In this document: positions 1 through 12,131 of the stretch, one piece after another | Numbering within the stretch: the stretch's first letter is position 1 | Layout of the letters: every line of letters begins with the position of its first letter | DNA from: Tragulus kanchil | Lineage: Eukaryota > Chordata > Mammalia > Artiodactyla > Tragulidae | DNA: 64,000 nt | Direction of reading: 5' to 3' | Assembly: GCA_022376925.1 (NCBI GenBank) | Contig: JAIOJX010000005.1 | Location: 97,189,001-97,253,000, forward strand | Notes under the pieces: generated by a model | The model's input: the letters and a program-made list of their open reading frames with translations, nothing else | Told to the model about the DNA's origin: nothing | Database searches by the model: none | Position numbers and translations under genes: made by a program

Positions 1-2717
1 GGTTTTAGTCCACAAATGATTATATATTGGGCAAATAATTATATTTTGTTGCTCTTCTTATTTCAGCTCTTAGCATTTCTAATTTCTTTTTCTTGTTATA
101 TTAAAAGTTTGAAAATCAATTTAGGACAAGAGCCTTTTTAATGCAAGAATATACTAAAGTACTAAATGAGTTTATAAATAGGCTGTATTTAAATTCTTAC
201 ATCGACCCATCTTTGTATCTGTGCCATGCTTGATTTGGGATAGTTTACCATCTTCAGAACTTCTTATTGCTATAGAGAATGTCAGCTCAGACAGAAATAC
301 ACTGGCTAGTAAAGCAATAGAACAATGTGGTAAGATATTGCTCCACTAGCCCTGTTCTTGTCCCCGGCCTAATATTTTAAGAATCATTTCCACTGCTCTC
401 CTGAGGAAGTATATTAAGAAATGTTCCATATAAGAAGTATTACTTTTAAAAAAACGTTAGTCCCAAATTTGATACGGAATAAACTTCTGCTTTTGGTAAG
501 ATGAAACAGAGTCAGGAGAACTTTCAGATTCCAGCTTTAGGGCAGGCATCAGCTTGATCGGCTACCAGACCTTTGTGGATAAAAACTAGAATGTCTTCTA
601 AGTTATGAGAAACATGATTTATGATTAAAAAAAAAGAGTAATTCCTGATTAGTTAATTGCATATGGACTGGGGGAATACGTCTAAAGATTCCTGATGAAG
701 AGACAAGCTTGAGGTGGATAAATTTGAATTTGAATAAGGAAGAATTTGAGCAAGCATAAATGTCTGTTCTATTCTGAGCAGACAAGCACCAAGGATGCTC
801 TCTGATAGTTTTGTGAGCCTGAAAGTTCAGCTTTCAGACTGAATGAATCCGTTTTCCATTGCCGTGAAACAAATTAGCCAAACAGTAGTTTGAAATCACG
901 TCCATTTATTACCTCCTCGTTCTACAGGGCAGCAAGTCTAGGTATGGCATAACTGGAGTTCTCTGGTCAGTGTCATGAGGAGGAAATCAAGATACTGACT
1001 GGACTATATTCTCATCTAAGGCTCAGCATCCTCTTCCACGCTCCTTGGTTGTTAAATGAATTCAATTCTTTGTGGTTCTAAGACTCAGGTCTCCTTTTTT
1101 CTTGCTAGTTAGTAACCAGGGGCTATTCTCAGATTTCTACCATGTGGCCCTCTCACACCACAGTAGTTTGTCCCTTGAAGTCTGGAAGAAGATTTTATCT
1201 CATATTTTGGATCTTTCTGACTTCAAGAAGCACCCAATTTTCTTTTAAGGGCTCACCTGATTAGGTCATCCTCATATCACGAATCTCTGCTTGATTAACT
1301 CAAAATCAATGGATTACTAACCTAATCTCGAGAGCTATACCTCATCACATTCAGATTCTGCCCGCACTCGAGATGGTTATACAAGGCACGTGAACTGGGG
1401 AGGAGGACTCCTAGAGGCCCTCTTAGAATTCTGCCTACAACAGAGGGTACTGCCACCTCTTTTCTGGTCTCTCCCTTCATCTTGATCCTGAGTGTTTGTC
1501 AGTCTAATGATAAGAAAAGACTCAAATGAGGAAGAACTCAAAGGAAACCTTAGCCAGGACAGTGTCTACACCTACCAGCACTATTCCTTCATCTACATTA
1601 CAGCCAGAGGACTCTTTGAAAAATGAAGATTCAATTAATCTCTTTGTTTTATCTACAGATACTCTGAAGGGGCTTAAAAAAAAAAAAAAAAAAAAAAAAC
1701 GAATAAAAGGGAGACTCCTAAAAGAGGATCTGCCACATAGATGAAATAGCCTTTAAAGTCTGAAAAGTCCTTTGCAGCACTATAGCTCTGTCACATTCTT
1801 GATTTTGACCCTGTAAGTCCTGGTCCTTTGAGAGGAGTTAAAAGACTAACAGATCTTGTTCTTCTACCAGAGGCCAGTGTATCTCAGTAATTTGTTCTTT
1901 GAAACCCTGTAGGTCAATTTGTTCAATTCACATACAAGTTTTAAGGTCAAGTCTGTGGCCACTGAGGGACAGTGCAGTTTGGCTTTGGGAAAGAGATCTG
2001 TAGCCTTTTAGAAAAGCCTCACTTGCATCTTTATGGAACAACCAGATCCTCACCTGGAACTAACTGACTGTATCCTCACCTAGATTTAACTGGATAACAC
2101 CCTCCAGTCTTTCAAAGATTTCTGAGCTTCTCCTTTTGATGTTATCTAGAAACAACTTATATCAGTCACATGTCTATACAAAAGGCAGAGACATCACAAC
2201 ATATTTACCCATAGTCTACTAAGCTGAGCAGAGAGGGATCTGCAGAGTGTGCATGTGTGTGTGTACATATACATAGAAGTTTTATAGATAGAACATTTTC
2301 TGTCCACCTTAACACAGAGTCCTTTGCTTGCTTTACATATGACTGAGATGTTTCTGTAGCAACAAAAAGAAATTACAAGTATCTTTAAAAATACCTAATC
2401 AAGCATGGCACAGACCTAAAGACAAGCGAGCTATAAGAACAATCTGAAAAGAGGGTACTTATGAAACCTTTTTAGTACTTTAAAAACCACAGCATATTCC
2501 TGTTGACCTAAATTAATGGTTTTTTGAACACACTCCTTTGAGCTCTAGATGTCCTGAGGGCTCACTCTCAATGGTGGTGGGTTAAGTTGGAAAGCTCAAC
2601 TCAGAGCCTCACATTATACTTTTATCCCGAGCAGTTCCATTGTATTTTTTAAGAAGCTATGTACTCAGTAGTGTGCACTCTGCAATGGCATACATAGGAA
2701 AAGAGAAATTGTTTAAA
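1..2717. other. RYR2 intron, mostly unrecognised sequence
   Basis: No exon or gene is seen. A 1140-1445 stretch resembles an ancient mammalian L1-type 3' repeat (a GGGCTCACCTGATTAGGTCA-like opening and a TTAGAATTCTGCCTAC ending). A 23-base A run lies near 1677-1699, and a short GT-rich tract near 2250. The open frame around 1526-1744 crosses the A run and is not gene-like. Confidence 0.5.
1140..1445 (+). repeat. Ancient L1-type interspersed repeat (tentative)
   Basis: The order of motifs (GGGCTCACCTGATTAGGTC, then GATTAACTCAAA, CATCACATTCA, CTGCCCGCACTC, then CTTAGAATTCTGCCTAC) matches a common old mammalian repeat that I associate with L1 3' ends. The subfamily is not assigned. Confidence 0.45.
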
Positions 2718-2805
2718 GGGTGGATCTATGTATAATTGACTCACTTTGCAGTACACCTAGAACTAACACAACATTGTAAATTAACTATACTCCAATAAAA
2801 TTTTT
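2718..2805 (+). repeat. L1 3' end fragment
   Basis: TTGACTCACTTTGCAGTACA followed by ACTAACACAACATTGTAAAT and CTCCAATAAAA is the usual tail of L1 elements in ruminants. The tail repeats at 3907-3970 as part of a local duplication, whose left boundary falls inside it. Confidence 0.75.
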
Positions 2806-2842
2806 TAAGAAGGAATACATTTTACATTATTTGTTTAATTTT

Positions 2843-3101
2843 GGCCTTTTTTATGGTCTTTCATTTATTTATTTATTTCCATCCATCTTTGTTCTTTGGC
2901 CTGTGTGGGCCTCCCATCACAGTGGCCTCTCTCGTTGCAGAGCACCGGCTCTGGTCGCATGCGCTCCAGAGAGCTGGCTCATAATTGGACACACCGGTCT
3001 AGCCGCTCCATGGCATGTGGGATCTTCCCAGGCCAGGGATGGAACTGGTGCCCCTTGCACTGCAAGGCGGACTCTACCCACTGGACCACTAGGGAGGCCC
3101 C
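2843..3101 (-). mobile_element. CHR-like tRNA-derived SINE
   Basis: Read on the minus strand it opens GGGGCCTCCCTAGTGGTCCA, then GTGGGTAGAGTCC, TTGCAGTGCAAGG, a B-box-like AGTTCCATCC, and ends in an A-rich tail near 2845-2880. It belongs to the family also seen at 16111, 22484, 39855 and 51639. It is repeated at 4006-4264 by the surrounding duplication. Confidence 0.85.
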
Positions 3102-4005
3102 AATATTTTTTTTAAAGGAAGCTATATAAAGTAAATTGGGAGGGAAAGGGAAAATTTCACTTCTGAAAAACATTTGAAAGTCACAGGTGTGGATAAGATT
3201 TGTAGTCCTTTTTATGGCAGAAAGTTTAAAATTATGTCTAGCCCCTAGAAAGCTCATAGGTAATGGTCATGGCTAAATAAAACACATCACCTGCTTTGGA
3301 GACCAAAAGGATACTTCCCAACACATCCAATAATAATCCAATTAATGGACCACGGAATTTTCAGATAATTCGTCAGAATGATGCTTATAATTCTAATATC
3401 ATTCTATGAATCTATGTGGTATAAATTAAAGTTGTAAAACTTACATATTCATCTCAAAAATTTAGCTTCAGAAGAAGAAAGTCATAACATGTAAGCATTT
3501 TAAAATAACAACCAATTACAGAAATAAAACCTCAGGTTATATCCGTAGTAGTGGACAATAGACATAACACAGAGAAAACACCCTCCCCACCTTCCCTGTG
3601 ATATGCTTCCCTAAAAGCAGTACCAGAGGAGGGGAACTAGGTGGGAAGATTAAAGGGTCAGTTTTGAAGTCAAGCAGGACCCTGTGGGGCTCCTGGGCCA
3701 GAATCCTTTCCACGTCCCCCATTTCTTATTTATAGGGAACAGACTCTGGCCTCCTTGACCTTCCCTGAGTTCCAGTGGGCAGATCTGAACAGTTGCTAAT
3801 CAGAAAAAGGAGAAGATGCAGAGTCAAAAGAGGAACAGCCAAGAAAAACAGCCTTTGAACAGGGTCCTCGTTCTGCCTCGAGAGATACACATAAAAATAT
3901 CTTTAAACTTTGCAGTACACTAGAACTAACACAACATTGTAAATTAACTATACTCCAATAAAATTTTTTAAGAAGGAATACATTTTACATTATTTGTTTA
4001 ATTTT

Positions 4006-4264
4006 GGCCTTTTTTATGGTCTTTCATTTATTTATTTATTTCCATCCATCTTTGTTCTTTGGCCTGTGTGGGCCTCCCATCACAGTGGCCTCTCTCGTTG
4101 CAGAGCACCGGCTCTGGTCGCATGCGCTCCAGAGAGCTGGCTCATAATTGGACACACCGGTCTAGCCGCTCCATGGCATGTGGGATCTTCCCAGGCCAGG
4201 GATGGAACTGGTGCCCCTTGCACTGCAAGGCGGACTCTACCCACTGGACCACTAGGGAGGCCCC
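4006..4264 (-). mobile_element. CHR-like SINE (duplicate of 2843-3101)
   Basis: Identical to the element 1163 bases to the left. It is a passenger in local duplication 1, not an independent insertion. Confidence 0.85.
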
Positions 4265-5493
4265 AATATTTTTTTTAAAGGAAGCTATATAAAGTAAATT
4301 GGGAGGGAAAGGGAAAATTTCACTTCTGAAAAACATTTGAAAGTCACAGGTGTGGATAAGATTTGTAGTCCTTTTTATGGCAGAAAGTTTAAAATTATGT
4401 CTAGCCCCTAGAAAGCTCATAGGTAATGGTCATGGCTAAATAAAACACATCACCTGCTTTGGAGACCAAAAGGATACTTCCCAACACATCCAATAATAAT
4501 CCAATTAATGGACCACGGAATTTTCAGATAATTCGTCAGAATGATGCTTATAATTCTAATATCATTCTATGAATCTATGTGGTATAAATTAAAGTTGTAA
4601 AACTTACATATTCATCTCAAAAATTTAGCTTCAGAAGAAGAAAGTCATAACATGTAAGCATTTTAAAATAACAACCAATTACAGAAATAAAACCTCAGGT
4701 TATATCCGTAGTAGTGGACAATAGACATAACACAGAGAAAACACCCTCCCCACCTTCCCTGTGATATGCTTCCCTAAAAGCAGTACCAGAGGAGGGGAAC
4801 TAGGTGGGAAGATTAAAGGGTCAGTTTTGAAGTCAAGCAGGACCCTGTGGGGCTCCTGGGCCAGAATCCTTTCCACGTCCCCCATTTCTTATTTATAGGG
4901 AACAGACTCTGGCCTCCTTGACCTTCCCTGAGTTCCAGTGGGCAGATCTGAACAGTTGCTAATCAGAAAAAGGAGAAGATGCAGAGTCAAAAGAGGAACA
5001 GCCAAGAAAAACAGCCTTTGAACAGGGTCCTCGTTCTGCCTCGAGAGATACACATAAAAATATCTTTAAACTCTTCATAGAACTAAAACCACCAGCAAAT
5101 GGGGGATGTCAACATTCTCCATTCCAGATTAATGAAACCAGAGATACTCATCAGATTACCTAATATGAGATTAAAGGGATGCAAACCCTACGCACACCCT
5201 GATCTTCTCAGCAACTCCACCCTTGAGCTGATTGCTATAAAATCCCTTACCATATCCTCTTGACAGCAGGAACCCGCTGTGTCCTCATTTGCCTGCAATG
5301 CAATAGAGCTATTCTTTTCTACTTCACCCCAAATTGGTCTCTGAAATGTGATTTGTCACAGGCACACAGAGGCCAAACTTTCAATATCAATTACACCCAC
5401 TACCCTGAGATACAAGTATGCAAAAAAGAAATTAAGTTACAAAAATACAAAATTCCTACTATTTTCTCAAATCTATGGTTGAAAAATATGGTC

Positions 5494-5668
5494 AGACCTG
5501 CAATGAGGGAGATCTGGGTTTGATTCCTGGGTTGGAAAGATCCCTTGAAGGAGGAAAGGGCAATCCACTCCAGTATTCTTGCCTGGAACATCCCATGGAC
5601 AGAGGAGGCTGGTGGGCTACAATCCACGGGTTCACATAGAGTCTGACATGTCTGAGCACACCTACTCA
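5494..5668 (+). mobile_element. Bov-tA-type ruminant SINE
   Basis: Contains GGTTTGATTCCTGGGTTGG, CCACTCCAGTATTCTTGCCT, CCCATGGACAGAGGAG and a diverged CTACAATCCAC...GAGTC end, the standard Bov-tA order. Confidence 0.88.
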
Positions 5669-5790
5669 AAAGCTAAGTTAATGAATAACTATAGAACTTA
5701 GTGCAAATAATGAACTGGCTAACTTTCTTAGGATTGGTAAGAAATTTATAGACTGCTAAAAGTATTGATTAAGGTATATCGTAAAATTCA

Positions 5791-5793
<3 letters not shown>

Positions 5794-5834
<41 letters not shown>

Positions 5835-5836
5835 TT
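5794..5836. repeat. (TA)n/(CA)n microsatellite
   Basis: About 15 TA units run into a short CACACACA stretch next to a minus-strand Bov-tA SINE. Confidence 0.95.
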
Positions 5837-5849
5837 AATATATTCAAGT

Positions 5850-6062
5850 AATAATCACTCAGTTGTGTCCAACTCTTTGTGACCCCATGGTCTATAGCCC
5901 ACCAGGCTCTTCTGCACATGAGCTTCTTCAGGCAAGAATACCAGAGTAGGTTGGCATGCCTCCTCCAGGCGATCTTCCTGATCCAGGGATGGACCATGTG
6001 TCTCTTATGTCTCATGCATTGGCAGGTGGGTTATTTACTGCAAACGCCGCCTGGGAAGCCCT
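5850..6062 (-). mobile_element. Bov-tA-type SINE
   Basis: Shows CACTCAGTTGTGTCCAACTC, GACCCCATGGTCTATAGCCC, GGCAAGAATACCAGAG, GATCTTCCTGATCCAGGGAT and CGCCTGGGAAGCC in the order expected for the reverse orientation. Confidence 0.9.
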
Positions 6063-6174
6063 AAAAGGATATATTCAAAGTCATTTGGAAAAAAAAAGAG
6101 AAAGCGTTGTTATTTTGAAAGGAAATATTTATATAATATTTTGTTAGATAATGGCTTATTTATATGCTCTAGCT

Positions 6175-6365
6175 TAACACCATCCAATAAAATTTTTGGT
6201 GGTGATGTAAATGTTCTGTATCCCTACTGTCCAATCGGGCACCACTAAGCCATAGGCTCCTGTTGAGCATTTGAAATGTAGTAAGTGCCACTAAGAAACT
6301 CAATTTTTAACTTTATTTCATTTAAATTAAAATAAATACAAATAACCTCATGTTATGACAGTGAC
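6175..6365. repeat. Ancient hAT/MER-type DNA repeat (tentative)
   Basis: TGTCCAATCGGGCACCACTA, GAGCATTTGAAATGTAGTAA and GTGCCACTAAGAAACTCAAT followed by TTTAATTTTATTT-like sequence resemble an old mammalian DNA transposon relic. The family is not assigned. Confidence 0.4.
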
Positions 6366-7025
6366 CACCCCACTGGAAGTACTTCCCTGAGAAACATCTA
6401 CCTTCTAGTTTGCTTTTACAAGGAGTTTTCATCTTTCTCTTACAACCCTTTTCAAGGTCATCTCAGAGCCCCACAGGCAAATGTATTTTCCACCCTGCAT
6501 TGTGCTTTCATGGAACTTTCTGCATTTCTTTCTTTTAGAACTTATCCATGGAATAGAAATTATGCAAGTGCAAACTTCTCCTGCTATACTATCATTTGCA
6601 TAAAAATAGGACAATGTTTCACCCTTGTCATCTTAGCATCCAGCAGAGGGCCTGATACTTGGTAGGTTCTTAATATATTTTTTTAAATGAAGTAAAGAAA
6701 AGAAGCTGATTAAATAGGGCAGTGCTAGATGTACATTTAAAATGTGTGGAAAACTACCGTTGGCCTGCCACTTATTGTCTTATTTAGAGTCATACAGGGT
6801 ATTTCTGTCTTATCGGAATCCTACCTAAGAAGTACAGAGGGAGTTTTTGGTGAAGTCATTTCAAGGGTGTTGGATCAAATAAGCCATATGGGCACCTCTG
6901 TGGTTTACCCCTGTACCTCATTCACTCACTCACCCTCCAATGAACATGGTTGCCAAGGGAGCATCAGTACAAAGAGTTTCACTGTGCCCCAAACCTGAAA
7001 ACAACACAAGATGCAGTATACTTAC

Positions 7026-7200
7026 CATCACCAACATCAAAGTCCTTGAAAGCCAGTTCTGAGCCTGAATCATCAAGCAGGATTTCACCGTTCAGTGTGA
7101 ACATCATGGTGTGCTCCGTCATGTCGACCATGCACCCCACCACATCGCCAGCTTGCCAAGAGCGCCCATAGTGCTCATTACCCTGGTGCCACCGCTGGGC
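7026..7200 (-). CDS. RYR2: RYR2 exon, second half of SPRY2 domain (175 nt)
   Basis: The acceptor is CTGTCCCAG right of 7200, and the donor is GTAAGTAT left of 7026. There are 58 codons from [15 protein letters not shown] through [32 protein letters not shown] and [10 protein letters not shown], then one base of a Gly codon. The DVVGCMVD and FTLNGE motifs are the C-terminal strands of a SPRY domain. Residue 28 of the exon is Thr, where I recall Asn in human RyR2 (VDM-N-EHT). The next coding segment, expected to start FIPVCSLG, is not found between 1 and 7025. Confidence 0.96.
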
Positions 7201-8849
7201 CTGGGACAGAAGAGCCACGGTCACAGAAAAAGCCAGCAGATCAGTACTCCCCACCACTACTGGCAGGATTCACGCTCGCTCTTGTAGTAACATAGCAGGA
7301 GGCAGAACTGTAGCTAGCTCATCTGTCCACAGCAATGCACTAAGTAATGTGGCGGGCCTAGGGATTCTGAATCCCTGACATTAACATCGTATGTATTGAG
7401 TCTTCAGAAGAACCAAATGTTTCAGGACCGAAGAGTCTAGTGTTTAAACAATTTAACCCTACATCTTTTCTATTAAAAGAAAAACTGTGTGTTTAGAAAT
7501 TTATTTTTTTCACTACAATGAACACTTCACAAGATATGAGTTGTTTTTCTCTATACTCCCAAATACAGAGAATTATTAACAGAGAATCAAGCTGGGAATT
7601 GATCATTAAAAGTGATTCTAAATCTCATCTCTTTCAAAAAAAATTCCATTCCTTGGAACCAGTGGCACTCGCACTTAAGCAAAATAGAAATCTAGAAGCA
7701 TTTTAGTATATTGTAAAATGAGAAAAAGGTCAAATCAAACTTAAAAATATTCATAACAGTTTAACTGAAATAATAGGCCAAAAACCAAAGATACATGTCA
7801 GGATTGCTTTACATAACACAGGTGAAATCTTATAAATACATTTGAAACATAGTTTATATAAATGTAACTTTTGAATCTATATTTCAATGATTTACAGATA
7901 CAAAATTATATTATTTTATCAGATAAACCTTTTAATTTCCCCTAATGCATCATCTTTATTGTAAACTGATATATAACAGGATATAGTCACCAATGCGAAA
8001 CAATGACATGATTCTTCTAAAGTATAATACACTGTACTTCTAAAAATTTTATTTTATTAAATTAGGTACCAAATGGTGTTAAATTTTTCTATCAGAAATA
8101 GAAAATAGGACTCAAGAAACATAATGCTTCAGAACAAGGTGGGTCAGTTGTCCTAGAAGACACACTACTGATTTCTAGCCTAGAAATGCTGTCCTACCCA
8201 TACACCTTCATGACTGCTGACATATTTTAATTTTCTTTTCTTTAATTGGGAAAAAAGTTCCCTCTAAAGAAAAACAAATTCAATGAAGAAAATTAGCAAG
8301 TTAAAATAAGATAAAGGAATAAGTTATCAATAACTATTAATCAAAATTAAGTATTACTATTCTATGGTGGCTATGTCCATATATACATATTTTAATTTTA
8401 AAATATTTTATACAGAAAAAATATACATTCAACATTTATCTAATACACAGTGTACAAAAAAAAAAACTGATCAGCTTCTATAAAACTGAAAAAATTAAAA
8501 TTATTCATAATGTTGAAAATGGAAACTTTCAGTGATTATAAACAACAAATAGCATTACTATGACTATTATATGTTTATACCTATCATTAATTATTGCTTG
8601 AGGAGAAATTCATTCTATGGAATTCCTATGCCAGAATGAATATATTTTAAATTAGCATATAGATTTTTAATCCTTTTGACAGATAAAGATGATTCCTCCT
8701 TTTGATATGATGGAGAATATTTTACTTCTTAAATTTTGAATATTCTTGAATATTCACAAGGTGACAGAAAATGTTTTGAGACCACAAAAACTTTTACGAG
8801 GAATTATTTTCTCGAGTTTGGGCTCCAGAAAGCACAATATTAATACTGT

Positions 8850-9072
8850 GCGTGTGTCTGTGTGTGCATGCACATGCTCAGTCATGTGTGATTCTTTGCA
8901 ATCCCATGGATTATAGCCTGCCAGGTTCCTCTGTCCATGGAATTTCCCAGCCAAGAATACTGAAGAGGGTTCCCATTACCTCCTCTAGGGGATCTTTTCA
9001 ACCCAGGGATAAGACCTGTGTCTCCAGCATTGGCAGGTGGATTCTTTATCACTTGAGCCACCAGGAAGCTGG
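8850..9072 (-). mobile_element. Bov-tA-type SINE
   Basis: GCTCAGTCATGTGTGATTCT, GCCTGCCAGGTTCCTCTGTC, CCAAGAATACTGAAGAGGGT and TTGAGCCACCAGGAAGCT mark a reverse-oriented copy. It is repeated at 9972-10194. Confidence 0.9.
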
Positions 9073-9971
9073 ACCACCAAAAGGAAAAGCAGGGAAAAAT
9101 GCAGGGGCAAGCAGATGTTTTGTGTACAGCAGCCTACCAAAGCAGGAGCATACAAACTCCACATGAAATGTTTGTATACACCATGGACATGATTCTCAAA
9201 TCATGACTAAATAAAGAAATTTTAAAGAAAAAACTCAAGAAACATAATGCTTCAGAACAAGGTGGGTCAGTTGTCCTAGAAGACACACTACTGATTTCTA
9301 GCCTAGAAATGCTGTCCTACCCATACACCTTCATGACTGCTGACATATTTTAATTTTCTTTTCTTTAATTGGGAAAAAAGTTCCCTCTAAAGAAAAACAA
9401 ATTCAATGAAGAAAATTAGCAAGTTAAAATAAGATAAAGGAATAAGTTATCAATAACTATTAATCAAAATTAAGTATTACTATTCTATGGTGGCTATGTC
9501 CATATATACATATTTTAATTTTAAAATATTTTATACAGAAAAAATATACATTCAACATTTATCTAATACACAGTGTACAAAAAAAAAACTGATCAGCTTC
9601 TATAAAACTGAAAAAATTAAAATTATTCATAATGTTGAAAATGGAAACTTTCAGTGATTATAAACAACAAATAGCATTACTATGACTATTATATGTTTAT
9701 ACCTATCATTAATTATTGCTTGAGGAGAAATTCATTCTATGGAATTCCTATGCCAGAATGAATATATTTTAAATTAGCATATAGATTTTTAATCCTTTTG
9801 ACAGATAAAGATGATTCCTCCTTTTGATATGATGGAGAATATTTTACTTCTTAAATTTTGAATATTCTTGAATATTCACAAGGTGACAGAAAATGTTTTG
9901 AGACCACAAAAACTTTTACGAAGAATTATTTTCTCGAGTTTGGGCTCCAGAAAGCACAATATTAATACTGT

Positions 9972-10194
9972 GCGTGTGTCTGTGTGTGCATGCACATGCT
10001 CAGTCATGTGTGATTCTTTGCAATCCCATGGATTATAGCCTGCCAGGTTCCTCTGTCCATGGAATTTCCCAGCCAAGAATACTGAAGAGGGTTCCCATTA
10101 CCTCCTCTAGGGGATCTTTTCAACCCAGGGATAAGACCTGTGTCTCCAGCATTGGCAGGTGGATTCTTTATCACTTGAGCCACCAGGGAAGCTG
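9972..10194 (-). mobile_element. Bov-tA-type SINE (duplicate of 8850-9072)
   Basis: Same element carried in the second unit of local duplication 2. It keeps three G in CCAGGGAAGC where copy 1 has two. Confidence 0.9.
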
Positions 10195-10333
10195 GACCAC
10201 CAAAAGGAAAAGCAGGGAAAAAATGCAGTCAAGCAGTGTGCGGTACACAGCATACAGATGTTTTGTGTACAGCAGCCTACCAAAGCAGGAGCATACAAAC
10301 TCCAGTGTCTGGTGCCCAGCAAAGCACACTCAC

Positions 10334-10542
10334 CTTGAAGCCATCGAATGCAAAGGCACGTTCATCTGAGCCAAGCTCCTGATCAGGCTGACAGCCTGGC
10401 CTGCTCCAGCCAACTCTCATGTCTCCAGCAGTGACCGCCTCGAATTCAAAATACCACCTTCCTGCCTTCACAGCATACGTTTTCTCAGCACGGAAGATTC
10501 GGAACCTCTCTCCTGTGCCACTGCACACTTCAGCTCTGGCAG
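10334..10542 (-). CDS. RYR2: RYR2 exon, first half of SPRY2 domain (209 nt)
   Basis: The acceptor is ATTCACAG at 10543-10550, and the donor is GTGAGT left of 10334. Two bases complete an Ala codon, followed by 69 codons: [16 protein letters not shown], then [40 protein letters not shown] and AFAFDGFK. The GRWYFEFE and MRVGWSRP motifs are hallmarks of SPRY domains, here the second SPRY domain of RyR2. The exon ends on a complete Lys codon, and the exon at 7200 begins with the next codon. From memory, human RyR2 has Thr rather than Ala in FEF-E-A/T-VTAG. A nearby duplication stops about 30 bases short of this exon, so it is single-copy here. Confidence 0.96.
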
Positions 10543-10954
10543 CTGTGAATGTAAAGGAGTTCTGGTGATCACTGGATGGGAAACTGAAAAAAGGAGGGCA
10601 GATACCACAATAACCTACAGGAACAGTGCTAATGATACCTTCTCTTCTTATCTTGGTTCACATGTAACAAAGGGTTTTCATATCAGATGGAACCAGCTGG
10701 GAAAAGAGCAATGTACACAAGGCCTTCCTGTGGAGATGCTGGTGGTTAAACTTCACTAACACTGTAAGAGCAGATGATGTAAGATTTTCTTTCCTTTGTA
10801 AAAAAGCTTACCAGACGGCTGGTGGTTTGGTCATGGAAGATGCGATGAACTTGAGGGCACAAATGAGAATAAGCCAATCAAAAGGTGGACATAATAGGGT
10901 AAAGGGAGAGTGGGAGAAATCAGGAGAGCAGCACTGACATAGATACACAACCTA

Positions 10955-11125
10955 GTGTAAAACAGACACCTAGTGGGAAGCCACTGCAGAGTAGCGGGAA
11001 CTCAGCTTGGTGCTCTATGATGGCCTACAGGAGGACTGGGGGAGGTATATGTGTACCTGATTCACTTTATTGTACAGCAAAACTAACACAACACTGTAAA
11101 CCAATTATACTCCAATAAAAAAGAA
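10955..11125 (+). repeat. L1 3' end fragment
   Basis: TGATTCACTTTATTGTACAG, AACTAACACAACACTGTAAA and ATACTCCAATAAAA form an L1 tail. The rest of 10543-12131 shows no exon. A weak MIR-like piece lies near 11585-11680. Confidence 0.75.
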
Positions 11126-12131
11126 GAAAAGAAAAGAGACATTTATGAGTGGGCAAGAAGGAAGAATCAGTCGGGAAGGGAAGAGGTAAGAGAGAAAACT
11201 ACAAGATAGATATACACATTTGCAGAGAATGTAACCATTGATAAATTTCACAGACAGGATGGCTAAGTGCATTAAGTCTTCCTCTAACCTACTACCTCAC
11301 TGTAATATGCTACACGCACAAATACTGTGTTTAAGAGACTTGAGGAAACAACAAACGGGTCAAACCCAACATCAGGATCAGTGCCGTGTGAAAGGAGGAA
11401 AAAAATCTGTAGAAAATGAGATGCTTCTGAGAGGCCGTGCCTGTGATACAAAACCTCAGACGAGGGAACCTGGAGGCAGGATAACTTTGAGACTGTCACC
11501 TCGTAGGAATTCAGGGTCCCCCTGAGCAGGTATCAAAGGGTATGGTCAGCTCCGTGAAGATGAGGGTTAAATGCAGAGGAGGAAATTTAGGTGACTTGAC
11601 CTACATTACACATCTAACAAATGGCAGAATTTGGGAGCTGCCAAATGCTACAGACTGTGTTCTTTCCACTCCGTCTCCAACAGCTGACTATTAGTAGATA
11701 CCGGCTAAATATTAGTTCTCATCTGTTCTCAAGAGTTAGAAAAAGACATTATAAATACAAAAGCTTAATAAGAACTTAACTACTTATATGGTTAAATAAA
11801 TAAAAATAATCACGATAAGCTCTAAAGCTTACCTGTAAACATGCGGTTAGATCATCTTTAACAATTTAAGATTAGATTGTAGAAAAGAAAAAAGGACTAA
11901 GAGTTTTCCAGCCCATAATAGGAGCTAATTTAATGAAATGATCAATTATTGCTTTTTAATGATTGTATGTTGATTACAAGGCATATAGACAAGCTGTATC
12001 TGATAAACATTTCAAAAGCTGGGTTAAATTTCTGAATGAGCAATACTTAGCTTTTTCACCTTTCCCTGCATACACACAGAATGCTAACACCAAACAGCCT
12101 AGTCTGCTTCAGGCAAATCTACTGTGTCCAA

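Larger units (their letters stand above)
2743..5069. repeat. Local direct duplication 1 (period 1163)
   Basis: 2743-3906 repeats at 3907-5069 almost base for base. A one-base difference lies near 2757. The junction joins ...ATATCTTTAAA to CTTTGCAGTACAC, and the true right flank (...CTCTTCATAGAAC) appears only after the second copy. The unit holds an L1 tail, a SINE and plain intron. Confidence 0.97.
8110..10304. repeat. Local direct duplication 2 (period 1123-1143) with 71-nt unmatched spacer
   Basis: 8110-9161 repeats at 9233-10304. The second copy carries about 19 extra bases near 10230-10256. Unlike most of the set, the copies are not flush: 9162-9232 is present once and differs from what follows copy 2 (which leads into the RYR2 exon at 10334-10542). 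This looks like a divergent or chimeric end of one sequence segment. Confidence 0.96.

Noticed and set aside
1526..1744. 72-codon frame ending in a lysine run
   Set aside because: The lysines come from a genomic A run; no homology or splice context supports a gene.
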